Positions 22,234-30,585 of a DNA stretch of 35,582 nucleotides are shown here, in pieces. The translations under genes were made by a program, and so were the position numbers. The notes below the pieces were generated by a model. That model worked only from the letters and a program-made list of their open reading frames with translations. It had not been told where the DNA came from and ran no database searches. The stretch is from the NCBI GenBank assembly GCA_964512145.1, contig CAZEIM010000026.1, forward strand, positions 1 to 35,582, in the 5' to 3' direction. Origin of the DNA: CAYOHR01 sp964512145. GTDB taxonomy: Bacteria; Bacteroidota; Bacteroidia; Flavobacteriales_G; JALEGO01. Within the stretch, counting starts at the first letter, position 1, and every line of letters starts with the position of its first letter.

Positions 22234-25200
22234 TTATTGAATGATAATTTTGTGAGCTTTAGAATTAACAAAGAACAAATATGTTCCGGCCCCGTATTCT
22301 TTTATATTTAATTGCTGAGCAAAATGTCTAGTAGCATCAACTTGTTGAACAAAAAGTGTTTTACCCAATAAATCGGTCATTTTTAATTCATAGTTCTGTT
22401 CATTTTCAGATGAAATGGTAATATGTAAAACATCTCTGGTGGGGTTAGGGAATAGTTGTATTTGTTCGTTTTCAGTCAACTCATTCACATTTAATGCTAC
22501 TGGCACAGTAACATTTTTGCAAATAATTTGATTAGGACATGAAGGATTTGCAACTGTTAAACAAACATTGTATGTTCCTGCCACAGAATAAGTATAAACC
22601 GGTGATGTTAAATATGAAAAGTTACCATCGCCAAATCCCCATGTATAGGAGGTCCCTCCGGTTGATTGATCGATAAAATTAACGGTATAACCACTAGTTA
22701 TAAAAGAAAAGTCAGCCACTGGGTTTGCATAAACCTGAACAAATGAAGTCATAACCACCGAATCAACTCCACTCGGATTACCTGCCACTAAAGTTACACT
22801 ATAAGTTCCAGGAATAGCGTATGAAATAACTGGGTTTGCTAAGTTTGATGTAGCAGGGGTTCCTCCTTGAAACGTCCAATTATAATACGTGGGACTATTG
22901 CTAGATTGATCAAAAAATTGAATGGTTTGACCTTGACAAATATTACTTCCACTAACAGAAAATGCTGCAGATGGTGCTAAACCTCCAGCTGAAGTTACAT
23001 TTATGGTTTCACAATACGTATTTGGAGAGCATCCTGGAGAAGTAATGGTTAAACAAACATTATAGCTTCCAGATGCTGAAAATACATGTGTTGGATCTTG
23101 CAAAGAAGAGGTGCTTCCATCGCCAAAATCCCAACTCCAAGATGATGCTCCATTGGATTGATCAGAAAATTGAACCATTAATCCGGTAATTGTTTCCCCG
23201 TAATTTGCTACGGGCGCAGTGCTTACAGTAATTACATTTGTCATTAAAATAGTATCTGTACCACCTGCATTTATTGCAATAAGCTGCACATTATATACCC
23301 CAGGAGTATTGTATGTTATAGTTGGATTTTGTTGTGTTGAACTTGCAGGAAATCCACCAGGGAATGACCACATCCAACCGGTTGGACTATTGGTAGATTG
23401 ATCGTAAAAGTTCACGGTATTTCCTTGGCAAACTAAATTTTGAGAAGTACTAAACCCTGCTATTGGAGGAGGACCTGAAGATCCTGAAGTTACAGTTATA
23501 CTTGAGCAAAATATATTCGCATTACAATTAGCATTGTCAGCCGTGAGGCAAATATTATATGTTCCCGGAACAGCATATGTATGGGTTGGATTTTGTAGTG
23601 AAGAAGAATTACCATCTCCAAAATTCCAACTCCAAGATGTAGTATTTAAGGATTGGTCGAAAAAATTGATTGTTAATCCAGTAGCTGAGTAGGTAAAGTT
23701 AGGTACAGGAATTGCATGAATAGTTACATAATTTGTGAGAAGTAACGTGTCACTTCCATAACTATTGGTGGCAATAAGTTGAACATTGTATGTTCCTGCT
23801 GTATTATAAGTTACCGTTGGATTAGTTGCTGTTGAGGCAGAGGGTGTTCCTCCGGGAAATGACCATTGATAGGTTGTACCATTTAACGAGGTATTTGTAA
23901 AAACAATAGAAGAACCTGCACAAACGGTAGTATTTACTGCACTAAAATTAGCCGTAGGAGGTAACCCCCCGAACGAACTGCACGAAGCAGTAATTTTTAC
24001 ATTATCTAAAAATAAGTCGTTTCCGGTATTGCTATATGTTTCAAACATAATTTTAACGTTTGGTTCACCGTCAAATGCACTTAAATCTACTGTAAAACAA
24101 GTAGCTCCAACTCCTCCTGCATAACACCAATCAGAAGTAGTAGTAGGAGAAAACTGTATGTCGTTTGTGATGGGTCCAGTAGCAAAATTACCCGTTCCGT
24201 TTTCGGCTCTGGCAAATACAGTATTTGGGAATGTACTGCCTCCGTTTGTAGAAACTTTGATGATTAGGGAATCGGAAAAACTTTGATTTCTTCTTCGGTG
24301 CGCATGATCAAATGAAAGTACTACATCTGATGCTGAAGATAGATTAAGAACAGGAGAAATTAACCTATCTCTTTGTCCGTTTTGATAAAAGAACATTTCC
24401 ATAAATGCTGCTTTCGTTCCGGACATGGTTCCCGACACATTGGTCACTAACCATCCATTGCTGGCATCAGGATTATCTACAGTCCAACCTGAACTTGTAA
24501 AATTTCCTGATTCAAAATCTTCATTAAAAATGGTTTGATTACCAGTAACTGTAATAGTTATTGTTTTTTCATCATTTGCAGTATTCCCATCACCTGGTAA
24601 TGCCGTAGCGCACTTTAAAGTGTAGGTACCTGGGCCTGAAATAACCAAAGGAGTAGAAAAATTATATACCACAACATTTCCAGAGGCTAAACTTCCAGTG
24701 TACGTGGCATTAACCGGTGGGTTAGCGTCTAGTTGATAATACACCGGGATACTTGTTTGAGTATTTGTGCCATTATTTCTAATATTCATACTAACATTCA
24801 GCGTAAGAGTGTTACACGAAACATAGTTAGTATTTGGTGTAATAATATTTTGTACCGAAACATCGTTTGGCAATGGAGTAGCTAAATTTTGCACACACAG
24901 TAATGCTTGTTCAGCATTTATTCTTCCAGCACCTAATTGTCCTATGTAGGAAGGATTTTGAGGGTCAATATCATCAGCCGTTGTAAGTAAGCATTGCTCT
25001 ACGTTTGCTCTAGTAACACTGGGATTAACCGAAAACATTAAACCACATAATCCTGCAACTAATGGAGAAGCCATGGATGTTCCAGATTTAACTTCATAAC
25101 TATTACCTGGGTAACCGGTTGAATTTATACTACTACCGGGCGAGCTAATGTCAATCCAACTACCATAATTTGAGAAACTGCTTTTTTGATCATTGTTTGC

Positions 25201-26196
25201 AGTACTTGCAACAGAAATAACATTATTGTATCCTGCTGGATAAAAAACAGAACTCACATTATCATTTCCTGCAGCTGCAACAATAAGAGAACCTTGATTA
25301 TATGCGTAATTCACAACATTTTGACCAGTCGTTCCTCCACCCGATCCACCCCATGAACAATTAATAACGTGTGCTCCCATATCAGCCGCATATGTTATTC
25401 CTTCATAGCCATCGGTAACAAACCCTGGAGTGTTGGTACATTTAACCGGTAAAATACTTACTCCAAAACCAATAGATGCTACGCCTAAATTATTATCAGT
25501 AGCGGCACCTGAAATTCCAGCTACGTGAGTTCCGTGATCCATTGAAGACACATCTGGGTTAGGATTATTATCCATATCGGCAATATCAAAACCATTTATA
25601 TCATCGATATACCCATTTCCATCATCATCAATATTATTACCGGGTATTTCTGATGTATTTACATAAATCACCGGGGATAAATCAGGATGATTTATATGTA
25701 CAGCATCATCCACTATTCCAACAATAATAGAACTATTTCCTGTACTGATGTCCCAAGCTTCTGGGCCTTTAATTTTGTAGAGATGCCATTGGTTTCCTGA
25801 TCCTGATAACGGGCCAAGGTCATTAGGAGTTAAACTTGTTCTATACAATGGAACTTTTTCTGCATATTCAATCAAATTTTTATTTCTTGGATGATTTAAT
25901 ATATTTAATATATCATCTATGTTTTTAGCATCGGAAAATTTGATTCGAAATGTATGTTTTAAGTCCTCAGATCTTGTGTTTTTAAAGCTCTGATAAGCTT
26001 TTAAGATAGGATACATTTGATGCATTTCATTTAACACGGGATAAGAAGTAATCATTAATTCACCCTTGTTTTCGTACACCGGAATAGAATTATGAATTTT
26101 AACATATATCTCTCCATCTATAAAGTTAGGATTTACGGTTTGCCCCATCATATTAAACGCTGAGATTACCGAAATTAAGAGTAAAGTTTTTTTCAT
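22234..26196 (-). CDS. T9SS-exported subtilisin-like (S8) protease with six PKD domains
   Basis: This 1320-residue secreted serine protease starts with a signal peptide (1-18). A propeptide-like region (~20-130) is followed by the S8 catalytic domain (~140-435). The triad is D163 in VGIVDDAV, H221 in DHGTHVAG and S374 in SGTSMASP, with oxyanion N311 (AAAGND). The usual DS/TG after the catalytic Asp reads DDA. Then come a CARDB-like domain (~440-550) and a beta-sandwich of the EDFESG type (~555-740). Six PKD domains follow as three alternating pairs (747-829/830-902, 910-993/994-1068, 1075-1157/1158-1232). A T9SS type-A sorting domain (~1247-1320, FPNPTRDVLHI ... GTYLF) closes it. It should be carried across the outer membrane by the type IX system and attached to the surface or released. 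It probably digests external protein. It has no sign of truncation. Confidence 0.95.
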   Translation of the reverse strand: MKKTLLLISVISAFNMMGQTVNPNFIDGEIYVKIHNSIPVYENKGELMITSYPVLNEMHQMYPILKAYQSFKNTRSEDLKHTFRIKFSDAKNIDDILNILNHPRNKNLIEYAEKVPLYRTSLTPNDLGPLSGSGNQWHLYKIKGPEAWDISTGNSSIIVGIVDDAVHINHPDLSPVIYVNTSEIPGNNIDDDGNGYIDDINGFDIADMDNNPNPDVSSMDHGTHVAGISGAATDNNLGVASIGFGVSILPVKCTNTPGFVTDGYEGITYAADMGAHVINCSWGGSGGGTTGQNVVNYAYNQGSLIVAAAGNDNVSSVFYPAGYNNVISVASTANNDQKSSFSNYGSWIDISSPGSSINSTGYPGNSYEVKSGTSMASPLVAGLCGLMFSVNPSVTRANVEQCLLTTADDIDPQNPSYIGQLGAGRINAEQALLCVQNLATPLPNDVSVQNIITPNTNYVSCNTLTLNVSMNIRNNGTNTQTSIPVYYQLDANPPVNATYTGSLASGNVVVYNFSTPLVISGPGTYTLKCATALPGDGNTANDEKTITITVTGNQTIFNEDFESGNFTSSGWTVDNPDASNGWLVTNVSGTMSGTKAAFMEMFFYQNGQRDRLISPVLNLSSASDVVLSFDHAHRRRNQSFSDSLIIKVSTNGGSTFPNTVFARAENGTGNFATGPITNDIQFSPTTTSDWCYAGGVGATCFTVDLSAFDGEPNVKIMFETYSNTGNDLFLDNVKITASCSSFGGLPPTANFSAVNTTVCAGSSIVFTNTSLNGTTYQWSFPGGTPSASTATNPTVTYNTAGTYNVQLIATNSYGSDTLLLTNYVTIHAIPVPNFTYSATGLTINFFDQSLNTTSWSWNFGDGNSSSLQNPTHTYAVPGTYNICLTADNANCNANIFCSSITVTSGSSGPPPIAGFSTSQNLVCQGNTVNFYDQSTNSPTGWMWSFPGGFPASSTQQNPTITYNTPGVYNVQLIAINAGGTDTILMTNVITVSTAPVANYGETITGLMVQFSDQSNGASSWSWDFGDGSTSSLQDPTHVFSASGSYNVCLTITSPGCSPNTYCETINVTSAGGLAPSAAFSVSGSNICQGQTIQFFDQSSNSPTYYNWTFQGGTPATSNLANPVISYAIPGTYSVTLVAGNPSGVDSVVMTSFVQVYANPVADFSFITSGYTVNFIDQSTGGTSYTWGFGDGNFSYLTSPVYTYSVAGTYNVCLTVANPSCPNQIICKNVTVPVALNVNELTENEQIQLFPNPTRDVLHITISSENEQNYELKMTDLLGKTLFVQQVDATRHFAQQLNIKEYGAGTYLFFVNSKAHKIIIQ
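22501..23958 (-). repeat. Three tandem PKD-domain pairs in the protease
   Basis: Within the protease, two kinds of PKD domain alternate. Kind A (starting 747, 910, 1075) has a C-x-G motif and W-x-F-PGG or W-x-F-QGG. Kind B (830, 994, 1158) has WxWxFGDG-like sequence and ends with a Cys-rich strand (CLT ... C ... C). Pair length is about 163-165 residues, so the ancestor of the array was an A-B pair copied as a unit. Confidence 0.8.
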
Positions 26197-26252
26197 ACTA
26201 ATTAATTTGAGGTGTAAAATTTTTGTTAATGTAAATAAAAATTAATTAAATC

Positions 26253-26305
26253 AAAATAAAGTTTTGTTAAAATTAACAAACCATGAAATTATGAAACTTT
26301 ATTTT
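26253..26305 (-). terminator. Long inverted repeat after the sugar-transferase gene
   Basis: AAAATAAAGTTT (26253-26264) and AAACTTTATTTT (26294-26305) are perfect complements around a 29-base loop that itself holds TGTTA-AAAT-TAACA. The right arm covers the stop codon (26299-26301) of the minus-strand transferase gene, and the transcript would end in a T-rich run. A terminator is likely, though the stem is almost all A-T. Confidence 0.4.
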
Positions 26306-27717
26306 CCTCTACCCTGAATAATGATTAGTATTGTATAGATAAGTATTTTTAAATCAATAAAAATCGACATGTTTTCAATATATAATACATCGTATTTTAA
26401 CCTTTCAATCATTTCATCAACATTTTGTGCATATCCAAATTTCACTTGACCCCAAGAAGTAATACCTGGTTTAACTCTGTGTAAATAAACGTAATGTGGT
26501 GCTGTTTTAATGATTTGATCAACAAAATACTTTCTTTCTGGTCTTGGGCCTACTAAGGACATATTTCCAATTAAGACATTATAAAACTGAGGCAATTCAT
26601 CCATTCTAGTTTTTCTTAAAAATAGTCCAATAGGGGTAATTCTAGGATCATTATCTGATGCTAATAGAGGAGTATTTTGCTCTGCATCAGTATACATAGA
26701 TCTAAACTTATATATCTTAAATGGCTTTCCATATTTACCTAACCTTTCATGAGAATAAATAACGGGACCTTTAGATGATAATTTTACTAATAATGCTATA
26801 AATAAAAATAGAAATGAAAAGCAAATTAACACTAATAAGGAAATACTAATATCCATAACTCTTTTCATCACTTTTTGCCATTTAGGCATTATTTCATGAT
26901 TAATTTCTATTAGTGGGGTTCCTAAAATAGATTGCATTTTAACTTGACCCGATAAAATACTATATAAATCGGGAATAATTTTTACAGAAACAGGCCTTTC
27001 TATTTGTAAAAATCGAAGTATTTTTTGAATTTTTTGATGTTCATTTGACTCAATCGCTAGGATAACCTCTTGTATATTATAATTATGAATAATTTCTTTA
27101 ATACTTTTAATGGTTCCTAAACAAGGTAAATATTTTAACAGTTCAGAATCTTTACAAGATTTAATACCAATAAAGCCTACAAATTTATATCCTGAAGATT
27201 TTTTAGCCGATTCCATTTCCTGATAAAGTTTTATGGCTTTCTCATCACTCCCTACAATTAATGTTGGAAACCCTAAAATTCGTTGGTGAATTTTTTTGAC
27301 CGTTGAAAACGTTAAAAACATTCTAGGAATAAGTGTTAATATAAAATGTGTGCAAGCATAAAAAAATAAGGATTGATAGTATGAGTGATAGCTTGCAATA
27401 ACATCATCTAGCAGAAGTGAGAAAAATAAAATAGCGGTACCAAAACAACTAATCCATAAAGTACCCCACAATTCTTTTAATCTGGATTTTTTATAGGGAT
27501 TAGAGTAGTAACCAGAAGTATAATAAACAAATATCCAAAAAATTGGAACAATGGCTAACCCGATGTAAAAACGATAACCAAATTCAAGCGGAACCTCATA
27601 CCCAAATTTTTGAGGTTCTAAGTATATTTTTCTGAATAAAAATAATAAAGCCCAAGCAAATAGTGCTGTTATATAATCAAAAACAAGATATTGAAAGGCT
27701 CTTTTACTAGAATTCAT
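26299..27717 (-). CDS. Polyprenyl-phosphate sugar-phosphate transferase (exopolysaccharide initiating enzyme)
   Basis: This 472-residue protein has the architecture of WcaJ/WbaP-type enzymes, which load the first sugar phosphate onto undecaprenyl phosphate to start surface-polysaccharide repeats. There are four hydrophobic segments in the first ~140 residues. A Rossmann-like CoA-binding-type domain (~145-265) includes LIVGSDEKAIKLY. One membrane segment follows near 295. The catalytic bacterial sugar transferase domain has KRVMDI, SKGPVIYSHERLGKYGKPF, KFRSM, RKTRMDELPQF and GNMSLVGPRPER. The sugar (glucose, galactose or other) cannot be read from sequence. Its ATG shares one base with the stop of the upstream lipoprotein gene (TAATG), indicating translational coupling. 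It is the last gene of the sulfotransferase operon. Confidence 0.92.
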   Translation of the reverse strand: MNSSKRAFQYLVFDYITALFAWALLFLFRKIYLEPQKFGYEVPLEFGYRFYIGLAIVPIFWIFVYYTSGYYSNPYKKSRLKELWGTLWISCFGTAILFFSLLLDDVIASYHSYYQSLFFYACTHFILTLIPRMFLTFSTVKKIHQRILGFPTLIVGSDEKAIKLYQEMESAKKSSGYKFVGFIGIKSCKDSELLKYLPCLGTIKSIKEIIHNYNIQEVILAIESNEHQKIQKILRFLQIERPVSVKIIPDLYSILSGQVKMQSILGTPLIEINHEIMPKWQKVMKRVMDISISLLVLICFSFLFLFIALLVKLSSKGPVIYSHERLGKYGKPFKIYKFRSMYTDAEQNTPLLASDNDPRITPIGLFLRKTRMDELPQFYNVLIGNMSLVGPRPERKYFVDQIIKTAPHYVYLHRVKPGITSWGQVKFGYAQNVDEMIERLKYDVLYIENMSIFIDLKILIYTILIIIQGRGK

Positions 27718-28595
27718 TAAATACTTGGATGAACTAATTTAACATTATCAATAATTTGAACAGAAGAAGATTGATTTTTGGCATTATAAGACAATAAAAT
27801 TATTTGGTAGGAAATGCCAGATATAATTTCGCTTACGGAAGGGCCTAAATCAATGTAAATTTTCTTTTTTTCTTGTGTTGGATATAAAATAATTACTGAG
27901 GATTCTATAGGTGTAGATAATGTATTGGCCAAAACCCTCACTTCAATATATCCTGTACTCATGTAATCCATCTCTAAATATATATCGGTTCCTCCCTTGG
28001 GTAAAATATAACTTGGCGTAATTGCTCTAAAAACAGCACTATCATTTACATTAATTTTTAAACTGGCATTCCCTTCAATTACTTCGGAAGAGTTATATGT
28101 TATTTGCATGGGGGGACCTGTAGTACTAGCAGAAAAAATATATGTGCCCCCTTCGAAGTCTTCAATAAATTCAAAATTTAATTCATTAAAATAAGTAACC
28201 GTTGGGCTAATAGTGATAACAGAGTCTTGTAAAAGCTCTACGGATGAGTTTTGGTAAAAATTATAAAATGGATACTCTCTTCTTAATCCGGATATACCAC
28301 TATTTTTTATTCCCCCTTTAATTTTAATATCTACATTCCCACTTTTTAAAACCGGAATTAGAGCAGGAAGCTCATATCCACCCACTATTTGATCATTAAC
28401 AAAAACCCATGCATCAACAATATTATGAGAGTTACTACCTTGAGTTGAATAATTAGTTTGTAAATTAATTTGATCTATTTTAATATATGAGGGGATAGGC
28501 TCATCGGGGTTAATGACTTCACACGAATTGTATATTATTGTTATTAAAAATCCCATAAAGTAAGGACTACAAATATGTTGTATTTTTTTTCGCAT
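27717..28595 (-). CDS. Exported probable lipoprotein of unknown function
   Basis: I do not recognise the family. The 292-residue protein starts with a signal peptide (~1-25) ending YNSCEV. Cys25 is a possible lipid-attachment site, though the residues before it do not make a perfect lipobox. Beta-strand-rich sequence follows. DAWVFVNDQIVGGYELPALIPVL and DIKIKGGIKNSGISGLRREYPFY form a first domain (~35-120). FEDFEGGTYIFSASTTG opens a second, jelly-roll-like domain (~145-290). It lies between the sulfotransferases and the sugar transferase, coupled to the latter (TAATG). It could be a surface glycan-binding or assembly protein, but that is inference from position. Confidence 0.78.
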   Translation of the reverse strand: MRKKIQHICSPYFMGFLITIIYNSCEVINPDEPIPSYIKIDQINLQTNYSTQGSNSHNIVDAWVFVNDQIVGGYELPALIPVLKSGNVDIKIKGGIKNSGISGLRREYPFYNFYQNSSVELLQDSVITISPTVTYFNELNFEFIEDFEGGTYIFSASTTGPPMQITYNSSEVIEGNASLKINVNDSAVFRAITPSYILPKGGTDIYLEMDYMSTGYIEVRVLANTLSTPIESSVIILYPTQEKKKIYIDLGPSVSEIISGISYQIILLSYNAKNQSSSVQIIDNVKLVHPSI

Positions 28596-28621
28596 TTTGC
28601 CTTAACGTAATTCGTAAAATA

Positions 28622-29587
28622 TTATTGTATTTTCCAATAATTTATTAAATCAATTTGCAATAAATTGCTTAATTTTTTTATATCTTCTCGGTATATATTT
28701 GATAGGTAAATTCTATGTTCTTCTTCTATTTTAGGAATATTTTTTTGAGTGTAAATTATTTTTTTAAGTTTTTCGCGAGTGTTTTTTCCAACTAATTTTT
28801 TAAAAGTACTTATTACACCTGTTTTTACTAAGAAATAGTTTAGTTTACTAAACCTTGGAACAGCAGATTCGTTGTATTTCTTTTCTGCGTTTGGAATAAA
28901 ATTTTTATCTACATTTAAAAAGGAATAAATATCTTGCACGACAGCTTTAGAGTTCAGTTTATAATCTTCATACAAAACTATTTTAAGCGAATCTTTAAAT
29001 AAGTTTCTAAACCTTTCAATTTGTTTAAAATACATTCCTAACTCAATATATTGATGAGTAACCCCCCATCCTTTAGGATTACTTGTATAGTCTTTCTCTA
29101 TTTCTTTAATAAAATTTTTTTCAAGCGTTTTGCCTTCTCTTAAATTCATAATATATTGAGACCAAGCCCTTTCTATAGGGTTTCTTAGCATTATAATAAT
29201 TTTTGCATGAGGATAAATTTTGTGAATTTCTGATGCGGCACTAGGACAAATTGCATATGAATTACTAATTTCCCCAACAGCAGTTTCATTGGTAACTTTA
29301 CTAAAAAGTTGCATATATTGCTCCGGATTTTCAACATGGGCAATATGAATGTTTTCTTTCATGCCCTCTTTAAAATATCGTTCTAAATCAATATCAACAT
29401 CAAATGCATATTGTTTGGAAAAATGTTGAGAACGTATATCGTTTTTTGAAAAAAAGTTTACTTCTTTTATGGGGCTCAAATATATTTGAGGATGTGCGTT
29501 TAAATAGTGGTATAATGACGTTGTGCCTCCTTTTACAACACCTACAACAAAAAAATTAGGTTCTTTATTTATTGTATTATTTTCCAA
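28622..29587 (-). CDS. PAPS-dependent sulfotransferase family protein (copy 1)
   Basis: This 321-residue protein belongs to the Sulfotransfer family, which moves a sulfuryl group from PAPS to a hydroxyl or amine, often on carbohydrates. The 5'-phosphosulfate loop FVVGVVKGGTTSLYHYLN is at ~13-30, with LSPIKEVNFFS after it. The 3'-phosphate motif RNPIERAWSQYIM is at ~135-147. KYNESAVPR near residue 250 is a family feature. No signal peptide is present, so it acts in the cytoplasm. Its start overlaps the end of copy 2 by 19 bases, giving translational coupling. The two copies are clearly related but diverged. The acceptor may be a polysaccharide precursor, given the sugar transferase in the operon. 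Confidence 0.9.
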   Translation of the reverse strand: MENNTINKEPNFFVVGVVKGGTTSLYHYLNAHPQIYLSPIKEVNFFSKNDIRSQHFSKQYAFDVDIDLERYFKEGMKENIHIAHVENPEQYMQLFSKVTNETAVGEISNSYAICPSAASEIHKIYPHAKIIIMLRNPIERAWSQYIMNLREGKTLEKNFIKEIEKDYTSNPKGWGVTHQYIELGMYFKQIERFRNLFKDSLKIVLYEDYKLNSKAVVQDIYSFLNVDKNFIPNAEKKYNESAVPRFSKLNYFLVKTGVISTFKKLVGKNTREKLKKIIYTQKNIPKIEEEHRIYLSNIYREDIKKLSNLLQIDLINYWKIQ

Positions 29588-30504
29588 GCAGATAAATCTT
29601 TTTGTATTAATTTTTCTGTTTTTTCTATGTCCTGCATATAATAGTCCAATATTAACTTATTTTTTAGTTCTTTATTAATAGGTGATTCTTTAGTGCTTAT
29701 ATCAATAATTTTTGAACGATATTTAAGTAGATAATACTGAACTTTTTTTGAAAGATTTTTTTTTAAGATATTTTTTAAAAAATTTCTTTTATTTAAAAAA
29801 CTGTAAAGTGCTTTATTTTTAGGAGTTCCTCCTTGATTAAATCGTGTTTCTGTATCAATATTAACCGAAGTATTTAAATTACAAAATGTAAGTAAGTCAT
29901 GTAATAATATTTTAGGAGATTTTAAATCGGCTGTTAAATAAATTTTTACAGATTTAAAATTATCCATATACGCTTTTACTCTGTCGTAATATAAGCTGTT
30001 CTCTAAATAATTAAAACCAGGGTTTAAATGAATTTTTTGTTGGATATTTTCAGCGTGAATGGCATGTTCAAAACTTAAGTCTTCTACCCCATTTCTTACA
30101 AACATTTGGTGGTGTGAGTAAGCTCTGTCAACCGGATTTCGAAGCATTATTATAAACTTAACATCCTGAATTTGTTCTCCATACAATTTTTTTAAATTTT
30201 GTATTGATTCCTTATATAACGTTAGGTAAGAAACCGATGAATCAATAATAATGCTATTTTGGGGTGCATTTTTGTATAATGTAAGATATTTATCTATTGA
30301 ATTATAAATATTTTTTTTTATGAGTACAGGTAATTCAGCATCTCTTTTGCCGTAAAATGAAAAAAAGTGAGGCTCTTTTACGGGAATAAAAACATTAGGA
30401 TGTTGCATTAAAAAATTTGCCAAAGATGTAGTTCCTGCCTTTGCTGCTCCGACAATAAACACATCTGGAAGAATGATATTTTTACCTTCAAATACTACCT
30501 TCAT
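29569..30504 (-). CDS. PAPS-dependent sulfotransferase family protein (copy 2)
   Basis: This is the first gene of the operon, 311 residues long. The PAPS-binding loop FIVGAAKAGTTSLANFLM is at ~16-33, followed by IPVKEPHFFSF. The 3'-phosphate motif RNPVDRAYSHHQMF begins at residue 122. RFNQGGTPKNKALY (~222) matches the later family motif. It has the same layout as copy 1 but they share only the motif regions, which suggests different acceptors or positions. It is cytoplasmic. A strong hairpin terminator lies upstream (30535-30570), separating it from the TPR lipoprotein gene, so it needs its own promoter. I see no good TAnnTTTG there, and the expression start is unclear. Confidence 0.9.
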   Translation of the reverse strand: MKVVFEGKNIILPDVFIVGAAKAGTTSLANFLMQHPNVFIPVKEPHFFSFYGKRDAELPVLIKKNIYNSIDKYLTLYKNAPQNSIIIDSSVSYLTLYKESIQNLKKLYGEQIQDVKFIIMLRNPVDRAYSHHQMFVRNGVEDLSFEHAIHAENIQQKIHLNPGFNYLENSLYYDRVKAYMDNFKSVKIYLTADLKSPKILLHDLLTFCNLNTSVNIDTETRFNQGGTPKNKALYSFLNKRNFLKNILKKNLSKKVQYYLLKYRSKIIDISTKESPINKELKNKLILDYYMQDIEKTEKLIQKDLSAWKIIQ

Positions 30505-30534
30505 AAATAATTTATTTATTCCGTGATTTATTGT

Positions 30535-30570
30535 AAAAAAAAAGCCATGGTTTTTGCCATGGCTTTTTTT
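30535..30570. terminator. Strong Rho-independent terminator
   Basis: GCCATGG (30544-30550) and CCATGGC (30557-30563) form a perfect 7-base G/C-rich stem with a TTTTTG loop, flanked by 9 A on one side and 7 T on the other. It follows the stop of the TPR lipoprotein gene (minus strand) and would work in both directions. Confidence 0.85.
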
Positions 30571-30585
30571 GTTAAAATTGCTTAT

